This document shows positions 18,384 through 26,881 of a stretch of 64,000 bases of DNA, one piece after another. Within the stretch, counting starts at the first letter, position 1; each line of letters begins with the position of its first letter. Origin of the DNA: Rhodococcoides kyotonense (GTDB lineage Bacteria; Actinomycetota; Actinomycetes; Mycobacteriales; Mycobacteriaceae). The notes beneath the pieces are model-generated. The model worked only from the letters and a program-made list of their open reading frames with translations. It was not told where the DNA came from and searched no databases. The stretch lies in assembly GCF_001645385.1 (NCBI RefSeq), contig NZ_LVHI01000012.1, positions 394,106-458,105 of the forward strand. Direction: 5' to 3'. Position numbers and translations under genes: made by a program.

Positions 18384-20534
18384 ATGAGCACTCTGCTCGG
18401 AAGACTCGGCGCACTGTGCGCCGCACACCCTTGGCGAACGATCACGGTCTGGGTCGTACTGCTGGTGTCCACGCTCGCCGCTGCAGGTGCGTTCGGCGGC
18501 CAGATGCAGGACGACTATCACGTCGACGGGCTCGAATCCGTCGCGGGCAGCGACCTGCTGGCCGAACGGTTTCCGGACATGGCAGGAACCGACGCCCGCG
18601 TCGTCGTCCACGATTCCGACGGTCTCCACCAGGCCGACCTGGCCGGCCTCGGCAGTCGGCTCCGCGATCTCGACGGCGTCGGAACAGTAGCGCCCCCGCG
18701 GATGTCCTCGGACGGCGACACCGCGCTGGTCGCCGTCCAGTACTCCGTTCCGGTGACCGACTTCGCCGGAACCGAGGGCATCGATGCACTGCGGACGGCG
18801 ACGGCACCGCTCGAACGCGAGGGCGTGCAGGTCGAACTCGGCGGGCAGGTGGCCGAGAACATCAGCGCTCCGAGTGGCGTCGCCGAAGCAGTCGGCATCG
18901 TCGTCGCGCTGGCCATTCTGTTGGTGGCGTTCGGATCGGTCGTCGCGGCGGGGCTCCCGATCGCGGTGGCGATCGTCGGAGTCGGGATCGGAACGGGAAT
19001 CATCGCGTTGCTGTCGGCCGTCACCGAGATCGGCCCCATGGCCCCGACGATCGCGACGATGGTCGGCATCGGCGTCGGCATCGATTACGCGTTGCTGCTC
19101 GTCACCCGTTTCGCCGACGGTCTTCGATCGGGCCTCTCCCGGACGGAGTCTGCAGCACAGGCCAATTCGACGGCAGGCGTCTCCGTCGTCTTCGCCGGTA
19201 CGACGGTTCTGCTGTGCCTGCTCGGCCTGCGCCTCGCCGGCGTGCCCGTCTACGCGTCGATGGGGTATGCGACGCTGGCCGTCGTCGGCGCGGTGATGCT
19301 GACGTCGGTCACTCTGGTGCCTGCACTGTGCGCGCTTGCCGGCCCGCGCGTTCTGGGCAGAAAGGTGCGGACCACGGTCGGCGCGTCCCGAACCGAGCGG
19401 TGGGCACGCATGGTGTGTCGCAGACCGGTGGCGTGGGCAGTATCGGCACTGGTACTGATGGCTATTCTGGCCGCACCCGTGCTCGACATGCGACTGTGGC
19501 CGCAGAACGCAGGAACGCAGCCGACGTCGAACACGACCCGAGTGGCCTACGACCTGATCGACGCCGAATACGGTCCAGGCGCCAACGGGCCGTTCACGCT
19601 GGCCGTCGATCTGACGACGGTCGACATCGACTCCCTGACAACGCGATTGGCCGTCGAGCCGGGGATAGCCACGGTGATGCCGCCGATGGTCAACGCAGCG
19701 GGAGACACGGCGATCGTCGTGATCGAGCCGACGACGGGACCCGCCGACGAAGCGACGACCGAATTGCTCGACCGACTACGCTCCGACGTCGCAGGCGACG
19801 GCGTCGTCGTCACCGGTGTAACCCCGATCTTCGCGGACATCACCGACAAACTCGCCGACCGGATCTGGCTCGTCGTCGCGTTCGTCGTGGCTCTGTCGGT
19901 CGTCTTGCTGACCGCGGTGTTCCGTTCGATCGTCGTATCGCTGAAAGCCGCGGCGATGAACTTGCTGTCGGTGGCCGCGGCATACGGCGTCATGGTCGCG
20001 ATCTTCCAATGGGGCTGGGGCACAGAACTGTTGGGGCTTCCGCACGCAGTACCGGTGTCGAGTTGGGTACCGATTCTGATGTTCACGATTCTGTTCGGAC
20101 TCTCGATAGACTACGAGGTGTTCCTGCTCTCACGCGTCCGTGAACTGTGGCTGCGCTCCGGCGACGCTCATTCCTCGGTCGTCGACGGCGTCGCCTCGAC
20201 CGGACGGGTCATCACCAGCGCGGCCGCGATCATGGTCGCGGTGTTCCTCGGCTTCGCGATGGACGCCGACGTGACGGTCAAGATGATGGGCGTCGGACTC
20301 GCGACGGCGGTGTTCCTCGACGCCACCGTGGTACGCATGGTGCTCGTCCCGGCGACGATGACGCTTCTGGGACAATGGAATTGGTGGACGCCCACGAGGC
20401 TGCGAACCCGGGTCACTCCGCAGGCTGCGGTCCCGCACCCAACTGCTCGACCACATATTTCGCAAGAGAACCCAACCGAGCCCGCTCCGGCATACGCGTC
20501 GGAACATCGAGAGCGTCCAACGGCGCCGAGGTGA
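18384..20534 (+). CDS. MmpL/RND-family transporter
   Basis: This is a 716-residue RND-superfamily protein with two halves. Each half has one helix, an external domain and a block of five helices. The MmpL signatures GIGVGIDYALLLVTR and LFGLSIDYEVFLLSRV carry the proton-relay Asp-Tyr pairs. Such proteins export lipids, siderophores or drugs. The ATG at 18384 has a good ribosome site (aaggag, 18371-18376), and a GTGTGCACAC palindrome lies upstream. The C-terminal tail is proline-rich and overlaps the convergent HemD-like gene by 122 bp, which is unusually long. Confidence 0.88.
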   Translation: MSTLLGRLGALCAAHPWRTITVWVVLLVSTLAAAGAFGGQMQDDYHVDGLESVAGSDLLAERFPDMAGTDARVVVHDSDGLHQADLAGLGSRLRDLDGVGTVAPPRMSSDGDTALVAVQYSVPVTDFAGTEGIDALRTATAPLEREGVQVELGGQVAENISAPSGVAEAVGIVVALAILLVAFGSVVAAGLPIAVAIVGVGIGTGIIALLSAVTEIGPMAPTIATMVGIGVGIDYALLLVTRFADGLRSGLSRTESAAQANSTAGVSVVFAGTTVLLCLLGLRLAGVPVYASMGYATLAVVGAVMLTSVTLVPALCALAGPRVLGRKVRTTVGASRTERWARMVCRRPVAWAVSALVLMAILAAPVLDMRLWPQNAGTQPTSNTTRVAYDLIDAEYGPGANGPFTLAVDLTTVDIDSLTTRLAVEPGIATVMPPMVNAAGDTAIVVIEPTTGPADEATTELLDRLRSDVAGDGVVVTGVTPIFADITDKLADRIWLVVAFVVALSVVLLTAVFRSIVVSLKAAAMNLLSVAAAYGVMVAIFQWGWGTELLGLPHAVPVSSWVPILMFTILFGLSIDYEVFLLSRVRELWLRSGDAHSSVVDGVASTGRVITSAAAIMVAVFLGFAMDADVTVKMMGVGLATAVFLDATVVRMVLVPATMTLLGQWNWWTPTRLRTRVTPQAAVPHPTARPHISQENPTEPAPAYASEHRERPTAPR

Positions 20535-21252
20535 CCGGTCCGACGCAGATCGCGACGACGGGACCCCGTAGCGCATTGAGGAATTCGTCGAGAAGACCGT
20601 TGTCCTTGGCCGTCGACAACATCGATGCGACGGCCGGGGCGCTGGTGAAGGTGACGGCGTCGACATCGTGGTTCAGGATCTCGGCCAGAAGGTCGATCAG
20701 CGGCTGCTGATCGACCGGCCGAATCCAGCGATAGACGGGGATAGCGCGGACGTCGGCGCCGAGTCTGCCCAGAGCCTCGCTGAGGTGGATCGTCGGCTCC
20801 CACTCGGTGATGGTGCCGTGCAACTGGACAGCGACGTCCATGCCCGCAACGCCTTCCGCTGCGAGATGATCGGCGACTTCCTGGGATGCCTCGGTCGTCG
20901 GCGACCAGATCTCGCGGAGACCGGCGCCGCGAATGGCGCCGCGTGCCTTGGGGCCTCGCGCGATGATGCGCGTGGACCCGAGGGCCGCCAGAAGTTCCTC
21001 ACGGTTGTCCCAGCCCTCGGCCGCGTCGAGCCAGCCGCGGAAACCGATACCGGTACTGATGACCGTCAGTTCGGGAGGGCGTTCGATGAAGTCGGCGGTC
21101 TTCTCACGGAGATCCGAGTCGTCGAGAAGAGGGAGAACGTGAATCGCGGGGACGTGCACGGTCCGCGCGCCGCGGCGTTCGAGCAGCGCGGCGAACTCGT
21201 CCGCCCGCCGTTCGGCGGTCAGTGCGATCGTCTTCCCCGACAGTGGAGCCAT
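20413..21252 (-). CDS. uroporphyrinogen-III synthase (HemD)-like protein
   Basis: This is a 279-residue two-lobed HemD-fold protein. The N-terminus reads LSGKTIALTAERRADEFAALLERRG, and the C-terminal lobe has VDAVTFTSAPAVASML and VAICVGPVTSAPL, both typical of the family. HemD closes and rearranges the linear tetrapyrrole in haem and corrin synthesis. The gene stands alone, without other hem genes, so it may be an accessory copy or serve another role. The ATG at 21252 opens the conserved N-terminus. Its 3' end overlaps the MmpL gene. Confidence 0.8.
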   Translation of the reverse strand: MAPLSGKTIALTAERRADEFAALLERRGARTVHVPAIHVLPLLDDSDLREKTADFIERPPELTVISTGIGFRGWLDAAEGWDNREELLAALGSTRIIARGPKARGAIRGAGLREIWSPTTEASQEVADHLAAEGVAGMDVAVQLHGTITEWEPTIHLSEALGRLGADVRAIPVYRWIRPVDQQPLIDLLAEILNHDVDAVTFTSAPAVASMLSTAKDNGLLDEFLNALRGPVVAICVGPVTSAPLDALDVPTRMPERARLGSLAKYVVEQLGAGPQPAE

Positions 21253-21279
21253 GCCGGAAAGGATAGGCGCTCCACGCCT

Positions 21280-21319
21280 GTGCGTGCATAGTCGGACTCC
21301 TGCCCAACTATGCACGCAC
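21280..21319. repeat. gene-end palindrome downstream of the aldo/keto reductase
   Basis: Arms gtgcgtgcatagtcgg (21280-21295) and its near complement (21304-21319) differ at one position, with an eight-base loop. It lies between the aldo/keto reductase stop and the HemD-like start, both leftward genes. The outer part resembles the gaatgta palindromes and the inner part the atagtcgg palindromes, so it links the two subfamilies. Confidence 0.75.
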
Positions 21320-21325
21320 GGGTGG

Positions 21326-22174
21326 CTATGCCGCGAACACGTCCGGATCAGGGCCGGTGCGGCCGTCCGGGGTGTCCAGCGCGTTGATCTGCTGAATCTC
21401 GTCGCTCGACAGCTCGAAACCGAAGACGTCGAAGTTGCTCGCGATGCGCGCCGGCGTCACCGACTTCGGGATCACCACGTTGCCGAGCTGAATGTGCCAC
21501 CGCAGGATGACCTGGGCCGGGGTGACGCCATGCGCGTCGGCGATGGTCGCGAACGCCGGGTCGTCCAGAATCGTGCCGGAACCGAGCGGGCTCCACGCCT
21601 CGGTCGCGATGCCCTTCGACGTGTGGAACGCGCGCAGCTCTTCCTGATTGAACCGCGGGTGCAGCTCGATCTGGTTGACGGCCGGAACCTCGCCGACCGC
21701 GTCGATCAGTTTCTCGAGCGTCGGGATGGTGAAGTTGGAGACGCCGATGGAACCGATCCGACCGTCGGCCTTCAGCTTCTGGAACGCCTTGAACGTGTCG
21801 ATGTACTTGTCACGGTCGAGCTGCTGCCAGTGAATGAGATACAGGTCCAGGTAGTCGAGTCCCAGACGGTCCATGCTGGCGTCGAAGGCGGTCAGCGTGG
21901 AGTCGTAGCCCTGATCGTCGTTCCACAACTTGGTCGTGACGAACAGCTCGTCGCGTGCGATGCCGGATTCCGCGATCGCCTTACCGGTGCCGGCTTCGTT
22001 CTCGTACACCTTCGCGGTGTCGATGCTGCGGTAGCCGACCTTGAGTGCTTCCGCGACCGCGTCGTATGCGCCGTCGTCGGGAACCTGCCACACGCCGAAG
22101 CCGAGCTGGGGAATCGCATGCCCGTCGTTCAGCACGATCGTCGGAACAGAACTGGTCTTCGGTGAAAACGTCAT
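21326..22174 (-). CDS. aldo/keto reductase
   Basis: This is a 282-residue AKR barrel protein. It shows GYRSIDTAKVYENE with the catalytic Asp and Tyr, VTTKLWNDDQG with the Lys, the His in YLDLYLIHWQ, and the C-terminal NADPH site VVIPKSVTPARIASN. Members of this branch reduce small dicarbonyls and 2,5-diketo-gluconate-like substrates. The substrate here is unknown. It is a single gene, divergent from the ABC-F gene and ending at a palindrome. Confidence 0.92.
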   Translation of the reverse strand: MTFSPKTSSVPTIVLNDGHAIPQLGFGVWQVPDDGAYDAVAEALKVGYRSIDTAKVYENEAGTGKAIAESGIARDELFVTTKLWNDDQGYDSTLTAFDASMDRLGLDYLDLYLIHWQQLDRDKYIDTFKAFQKLKADGRIGSIGVSNFTIPTLEKLIDAVGEVPAVNQIELHPRFNQEELRAFHTSKGIATEAWSPLGSGTILDDPAFATIADAHGVTPAQVILRWHIQLGNVVIPKSVTPARIASNFDVFGFELSSDEIQQINALDTPDGRTGPDPDVFAA

Positions 22175-22221
22175 ACGAATGCCAACTCCCGAGCGGGTTG
22201 CTCTGTTCCCAGCACGCGATA

Positions 22222-23865
22222 ATGGCGGGTGTGACTGCCACGCTTCGCATCGACGATCTTTCTGCCTTCCACGGCGACCGCACCCTGTTCGCCGGGCTCG
22301 ACCTCACGGTCACCGAGGGCGACGTCATCGGCCTCGTCGGCGCGAACGGCGCAGGTAAGTCGACGCTGCTGACGCTGCTCGCGGGCGTCGGAACAGCCGA
22401 GTTCGAGGGTGAGGTCTACACGAGCCCGCCCGACGCCACCGTCGGATATCTCGCGCAGGAGCCGGACCGTCGGGCAGGAGAAACCGTCGTCCAGTTCATC
22501 GGTCGCCGCACCGGAGTCACGGCCGCCGAACAGACGATGAACGACGCGGCCGAGGCGCTCGGTTCGGGCTCGGACGAGGACCTCTACACGCCCGCGCTGG
22601 AGAAGTGGCTGGCGCTCGGCGGCGCCGACCTCGCCGAACGGACCGAAAAGGTGCTTGCCGACCTCGGTCTCGCGGTCGACGGTTCTGCCCTGATGACGTC
22701 GTTGTCCGGTGGTCAGGCCGCGCGGGCAGGGCTCGCCGCCATTCTGCTCGCCCGGTACGACATTCTTCTGCTCGACGAGCCGACCAACGATCTCGATCTG
22801 GCGGGGCTCGAGCAGTTGGAACGGTTCGTCGTGGAAACGCGAGCGGCAATAGTCGTCGTCAGTCACGATCGTGAATTCCTCGCGCGGACGGTCACCGGCA
22901 TCGTCGAGTTGGATCGGGGTCAGCGCCGCATCGACGTGTACGACGGCAGCTACGAGTCCTACCTCGCCGAACGGGAAATCGCGCGACAGCATGCACGGGA
23001 GAAGTACGACGACTACGCCGACACGAAGGCAGCGTTGGAGTCCCGCGCGCAGATGCAGCGGAACTGGATGGAATCCGGCGTCCGGAACGCGCGTCGCAAG
23101 GCAACGGACAACGACAAGATCAGCCGCAAGACACGCGCGGAATCCACCGAGAAACAGGCCGCGAAAGCGCGTCAGACACAACGCCGTATCGAACGGCTCG
23201 AGGTCGTCGAGGAGCCCCGTAAGGAGTGGGAACTGCGGATGGAAATCGCCGCGGCACCCCGCAGCGGCACCGTCGTCTCGGTGCTAGGTGGGGCAGTCGT
23301 GCGTCGGCCGGACTTCACGTTCGGACCCGTCACGACGCAGATCGAATTCGGTGACCGTGTGCTGATCACCGGCGCGAACGGTTCGGGAAAGACCACGTTG
23401 TTGTCGGTACTCCTCGGCAAACTGGTGCCCGACGAGGGAACCGCGTCGCTGGGCTCCGGCGTCGCGGTCGGTGAAATCGACCAGGCGCGAGGGCTGTTCA
23501 CCGGGGCTGCGACCGTGGCCGAGTCATTGAGTGCCGCAGCTCCGGACTGGCCCGACGCCGATGTGCGTACGTTGCTCGCAAAATTCGGACTGCGGGGCGA
23601 CGACGCGCTGCGGGCCGCCGATTCTCTGTCTCCGGGTGAGCGCACTCGCGCGGCCTTGGCCCTGCTGCAAGCGCGTGGCGTGAATTTGCTCGTGCTGGAC
23701 GAGCCGACCAATCACCTCGACCTGCCCGCGATCGAGCAACTCGAACGGGCGATGGAGAACTTCGAGGGTACGTTGCTGCTGGTCACGCACGATCGCCGCA
23801 TGCTCGACACCGTCCGCGCGACGCGACGGTGGGTCATGGACGGCGGTCGGTTGACGGAGGTGTGA
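22222..23865 (+). CDS. ABC-F family ATPase
   Basis: This is a 547-residue soluble protein with two ABC domains and no membrane helices. It has Walker A motifs GANGAGKST and GANGSGKTT, signatures LSGGQAARAGLA and LSPGERTRAALA, and Walker B motifs LLLDEPTNDLDL and LVLDEPTNHLDL. A basic linker lies between the two halves. ABC-F proteins bind the ribosome and act in translation or antibiotic protection. The ATG at 22222 and a GTG at 22231 are both possible starts. Confidence 0.9.
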   Translation: MAGVTATLRIDDLSAFHGDRTLFAGLDLTVTEGDVIGLVGANGAGKSTLLTLLAGVGTAEFEGEVYTSPPDATVGYLAQEPDRRAGETVVQFIGRRTGVTAAEQTMNDAAEALGSGSDEDLYTPALEKWLALGGADLAERTEKVLADLGLAVDGSALMTSLSGGQAARAGLAAILLARYDILLLDEPTNDLDLAGLEQLERFVVETRAAIVVVSHDREFLARTVTGIVELDRGQRRIDVYDGSYESYLAEREIARQHAREKYDDYADTKAALESRAQMQRNWMESGVRNARRKATDNDKISRKTRAESTEKQAAKARQTQRRIERLEVVEEPRKEWELRMEIAAAPRSGTVVSVLGGAVVRRPDFTFGPVTTQIEFGDRVLITGANGSGKTTLLSVLLGKLVPDEGTASLGSGVAVGEIDQARGLFTGAATVAESLSAAAPDWPDADVRTLLAKFGLRGDDALRAADSLSPGERTRAALALLQARGVNLLVLDEPTNHLDLPAIEQLERAMENFEGTLLLVTHDRRMLDTVRATRRWVMDGGRLTEV

Positions 23866-23876
23866 CTTCCCCGTCG

Positions 23877-23927
23877 GCATCGATGGACCGTGGCATCCGA
23901 TAGACGGTTGCCGCGGTCCACCGATGC
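23877..23927. terminator. hairpin after the ABC-F gene
   Basis: Two 19-bp arms (23877-23895 and 23909-23927) are complementary except at two positions, with a 13-base loop. It starts 12 bp after the ABC-F stop and precedes the XRE-ABC operon. It is likely a terminator, though without a T-run. It is unrelated in sequence to the other palindrome families here. Confidence 0.65.
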
Positions 23928-23982
23928 GGTGGAGCGTCGTCAACGGTTGACAGATCGTTGGGTTTATACAACACTTCGTTCT

Positions 23983-24246
23983 ATGAGCCCCAAGCGTGCG
24001 ACCACGCTCCCGATTTACAACCGGGTGGGAGTTCTGCGAGCCGAACGCAAGATGAGCCGCGCGCAACTGGCCGAACTCGTCGACGTCAACCCACAGACCG
24101 TGGGGGCGCTCGAACGAGGTGACCACTACCCGAGTCTCGACCTGGCCATGCGCATCTGCGACGTCTTCGACCTCCCCATCGAGGCCGTCTTCTCGCGCAC
24201 GGAGCTCGGACCACTCTCCGCCGAACTGTTCAGAAGGGAACCATGA
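23983..24246 (+). CDS. small XRE-family regulator
   Basis: This is an 87-residue protein that is almost entirely a Cro/CI-type helix-turn-helix (RVGVLRAERKMSRAQLAELV, then NPQTVGALERGDHYPSLDLA). Small regulators of this type often head ABC-2 exporter operons. It overlaps the next gene by four bases (ATGA) and so is co-translated with it. The ATG at 23983 lies close behind a TTGACA (23947) and an AT-rich tataca (23965), and no ribosome site is clear. The transcript may therefore have a very short leader. Confidence 0.85.
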   Translation: MSPKRATTLPIYNRVGVLRAERKMSRAQLAELVDVNPQTVGALERGDHYPSLDLAMRICDVFDLPIEAVFSRTELGPLSAELFRREP

Positions 24247-24776
24247 GTACCCCGGACACGAACATCCTCAGCCGCTACCAGACCTATCGGACGCGGCGCT
24301 TCCTGGAGAACGACGCCAAGACGCGCCACTGGTTGCCGGGTTGGCGCACACAGCATCGCCGACGCGTTCTGGCCGTCGCCGTTCTGGCCACCCTGTTCGT
24401 TCTTCTCGTTCTGTCGATCTCCACCCTGTTCTGGAAGTGGGCGCCCCTTGCGTGGCTCCCGGCCACCGCAGCGTTCCTCGTCCTGTGGACCATCCTGCAG
24501 ACCGTGTCCGGCCGTCACAGCGACGCACCCGTGGGAGCGCTCGACGAGTGGGAAGTGGAGCAGCGCAACGAAGCTCGCTCCATCGGCCTGACGGTCACCC
24601 AAGGTACCGTTCTCACCGCCGTCATCGCGCTCGTCTTCCTGTCCACCACCCTCGACAACGACCGCCTCGCCTACGCGGGCGGCCTCTGGACCCTGGTTGC
24701 CCTCCTGACCGGAATCTGCTCTCCCGCAATCATTCTTGCTTGGATAACCCCTGACCCCGATCCCGAAGATCTCTGA
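24243..24776 (+). CDS. membrane protein of the XRE-ABC operon
   Basis: This is a 177-residue protein with four predicted helices, arranged as two pairs around a charged loop (DEWEVEQRNEARS). The N-terminal 40 residues are basic and cytoplasmic. No family was recognised. It lies between the XRE regulator and the ABC ATPase with tight spacing, so it is probably an accessory part or sensor of that exporter. Confidence 0.8.
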   Translation: MSTPDTNILSRYQTYRTRRFLENDAKTRHWLPGWRTQHRRRVLAVAVLATLFVLLVLSISTLFWKWAPLAWLPATAAFLVLWTILQTVSGRHSDAPVGALDEWEVEQRNEARSIGLTVTQGTVLTAVIALVFLSTTLDNDRLAYAGGLWTLVALLTGICSPAIILAWITPDPDPEDL

Positions 24777-24786
24777 AAGAGGCACC

Positions 24787-25677
24787 ATGAGCACCCTCAC
24801 GATCGACGACATCTCGAAAAGGTACGGCGACAAGATCGCCCTGGATTCCCTGACCTTCGACGTTCGGCCGGGCGAGCTCTTCGGCTTCGTCGGCAGCAAC
24901 GGAGCGGGCAAGACCACCACGATGCGCATCGTCCTCGGCGTGCTGTCGGCCGACTCCGGGCGAGTTCTCCTGGGCGGCAATCCCGTCGACCTCGACGTCC
25001 GCCGAACCATCGGTTACATGCCGGAGGAACGCGGGCTCTACCCGAAGATGAAGGTCGGGCCGCAGCTGGCGTATCTGGCCGAATTGCACGGACTGTCGTC
25101 GGCCGACGCGAAGGCCGCGGTCGCGCGATGGACCGAACGACTCGGCATCTCCGAGCGATTGAACGACACGGTCGACGCGCTCAGTCTCGGTAACCAACAG
25201 CGCGTTCAACTCGCCGCCGCACTCGTGCACGACCCCGCGGTACTCGTTCTGGACGAACCGTTCTCGGGCCTCGATCCCGTCGCCGTCGACGTCATGAGCG
25301 ACGTGCTGCGAGAGAAGGCGTCGTCCGGTGTGCCCGTGATCTTTTCGAGTCATCAGTTGGATCTCGTGCAGCGGCTGTGCGATCGGGTCGGCATCATCTC
25401 CGGCGGTTCGATGAAGGCCGTGGGCACCGTCGACGAGCTTCGCGGGGCAGGTGACGCACAACTTCTCGTACACGCACCGGGCGCCCAGGAAGGCTGGGCC
25501 GACGCCATCGCAGGCGTCACGCCGATCGGTCATTCCGACGGGCGCACCATCCTGAGCGTCAAGAGCGGCGCCGACGACCAAGCCATCCTCCGCGCAGCGC
25601 TGGCCACCGGACCCGTGCACGAATTCTCCTTCCGCAAACCGTCGTTGAGCGACCTGTTCCGAGAGGCAGTAGCATGA
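24787..25677 (+). CDS. ABC exporter ATP-binding protein (NatA-like)
   Basis: This is a 296-residue ATPase with Walker A GSNGAGKTTT, signature LSLGNQQRVQLAAAL (variant of LSGGQ), Walker B VLVLDEPFSGLDP, and the switch His in FSSHQLD. The C-terminal 90 residues form the usual extra domain of ABC-2 exporters. It pairs with the permease that starts inside its stop codon. The family includes the Na+ exporter NatAB and drug exporters. Confidence 0.92.
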   Translation: MSTLTIDDISKRYGDKIALDSLTFDVRPGELFGFVGSNGAGKTTTMRIVLGVLSADSGRVLLGGNPVDLDVRRTIGYMPEERGLYPKMKVGPQLAYLAELHGLSSADAKAAVARWTERLGISERLNDTVDALSLGNQQRVQLAAALVHDPAVLVLDEPFSGLDPVAVDVMSDVLREKASSGVPVIFSSHQLDLVQRLCDRVGIISGGSMKAVGTVDELRGAGDAQLLVHAPGAQEGWADAIAGVTPIGHSDGRTILSVKSGADDQAILRAALATGPVHEFSFRKPSLSDLFREAVA

Positions 25678-26870
25678 GCCAACAGATGAGTTCGAGTCGC
25701 GCCATCGGATTGATCGCCAAGCGCGAGTTCACCGTTCAGGTGATGAAGAAGAGCTTCGTCATCAGCAATGTCATCATTCTCGCCGTCATCATCGGCGGCA
25801 TCATCGCCTACTCGATCATCTCCGGAGGTGACGACGAGGAACGTGACGTCGTCGGCGTCGTCGGCGATTCTTCGATCGCGTCCATCCTGGAGCAGACCGG
25901 CACCGCCGTCGGCAGCCCGGTCGAGGTTCGCGAAATCTCCGACGCCGACACCGCGCGCGCCGACGTCGAATCCGGTGATGTCGCAGTCGCTCTCGTACCG
26001 GGTAGCGCAGGCGCGTACACGGCGATCACCGACTCGGAGCTCGAGGGAACTCTCCGCGCCGTCGTCGAAGGAAGCGTGCAGACGCAGGCGACCGACACCG
26101 CTCTCGCCGCGCAAGGCGTCGACCAGAACGCATTGGCAGCGGCCGCGTCGCAGGCAACCGTGACGGTCGAGGCGATCGATCCTCCGGATCCCGAAGCGGG
26201 ACAACGTGTTGCGCTGTCACTCGCCGCGGTGTTCGTGCTGTACGCGCAGATCATCGGATTCGGGATGTACGTCGCGATGGGCGTCGTCGAGGAGAAGTCG
26301 TCGCGTGTCGTCGAACTGCTGCTGTCGACGGTTCGGCCGCTGCAGTTGTTGTGGGGCAAGATCATCGGGATCGGCGCGGTCGGCATTCTGCAACTCGCGT
26401 TGTACGGGGCAGCGGGTGTCGGAGCGGGACTCGCCACCGGCACTCTCACCGTCACCGGAACGGCCATCACGGTCTTCGCCAGCACCCTGGGCTGGTTCGT
26501 CCTCGGTTTCGCGTTCTTCGCGGTGCTGTACGCGGCAGGCGGTTCGATGGTCTCGCGGCAGGAGGACGTCAATTCGACGACCATGCCGTTGCTCCTGCTG
26601 ATCATGGCAATGTTCTTCTCCGCGTTCTACTCCGTCGGAGATCCCGAGAGCACGCTCAGCAACGTCCTGAGCTGGATTCCCCCGTTCTCCGCCGTCATGA
26701 TGCCGCTGCGCATCGCGGCCGGTGTGGCGCCGGTCTATCAGGTCGTCGGCACGGTGCTCATCATGGCTGCCACCACCGCAGCCCTGGCCGTCGTCGCCGC
26801 GAAGATCTACCAGCGCTCGATCCTGCGGATCGGCAAGACCGTCACGTGGAAGGAAGCATTCGCCCGCTAA
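25674..26870 (+). CDS. ABC-2 exporter permease (NatB-like)
   Basis: This is a 398-residue permease with one helix near residues 25-48, a large external domain (about 50-180), and five C-terminal helices including GFGMYVAMGVVEEKSSRVVE. That layout and motif are typical of NatB-type subunits. It overlaps the ATPase gene by four bases. The operon runs XRE, membrane protein, ATPase, permease. The exported substrate is unknown; sodium or a toxic peptide would fit the family. Confidence 0.9.
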   Translation: MSQQMSSSRAIGLIAKREFTVQVMKKSFVISNVIILAVIIGGIIAYSIISGGDDEERDVVGVVGDSSIASILEQTGTAVGSPVEVREISDADTARADVESGDVAVALVPGSAGAYTAITDSELEGTLRAVVEGSVQTQATDTALAAQGVDQNALAAAASQATVTVEAIDPPDPEAGQRVALSLAAVFVLYAQIIGFGMYVAMGVVEEKSSRVVELLLSTVRPLQLLWGKIIGIGAVGILQLALYGAAGVGAGLATGTLTVTGTAITVFASTLGWFVLGFAFFAVLYAAGGSMVSRQEDVNSTTMPLLLLIMAMFFSAFYSVGDPESTLSNVLSWIPPFSAVMMPLRIAAGVAPVYQVVGTVLIMAATTAALAVVAAKIYQRSILRIGKTVTWKEAFAR

Positions 26871-26881
26871 GCTCCAGTTCC

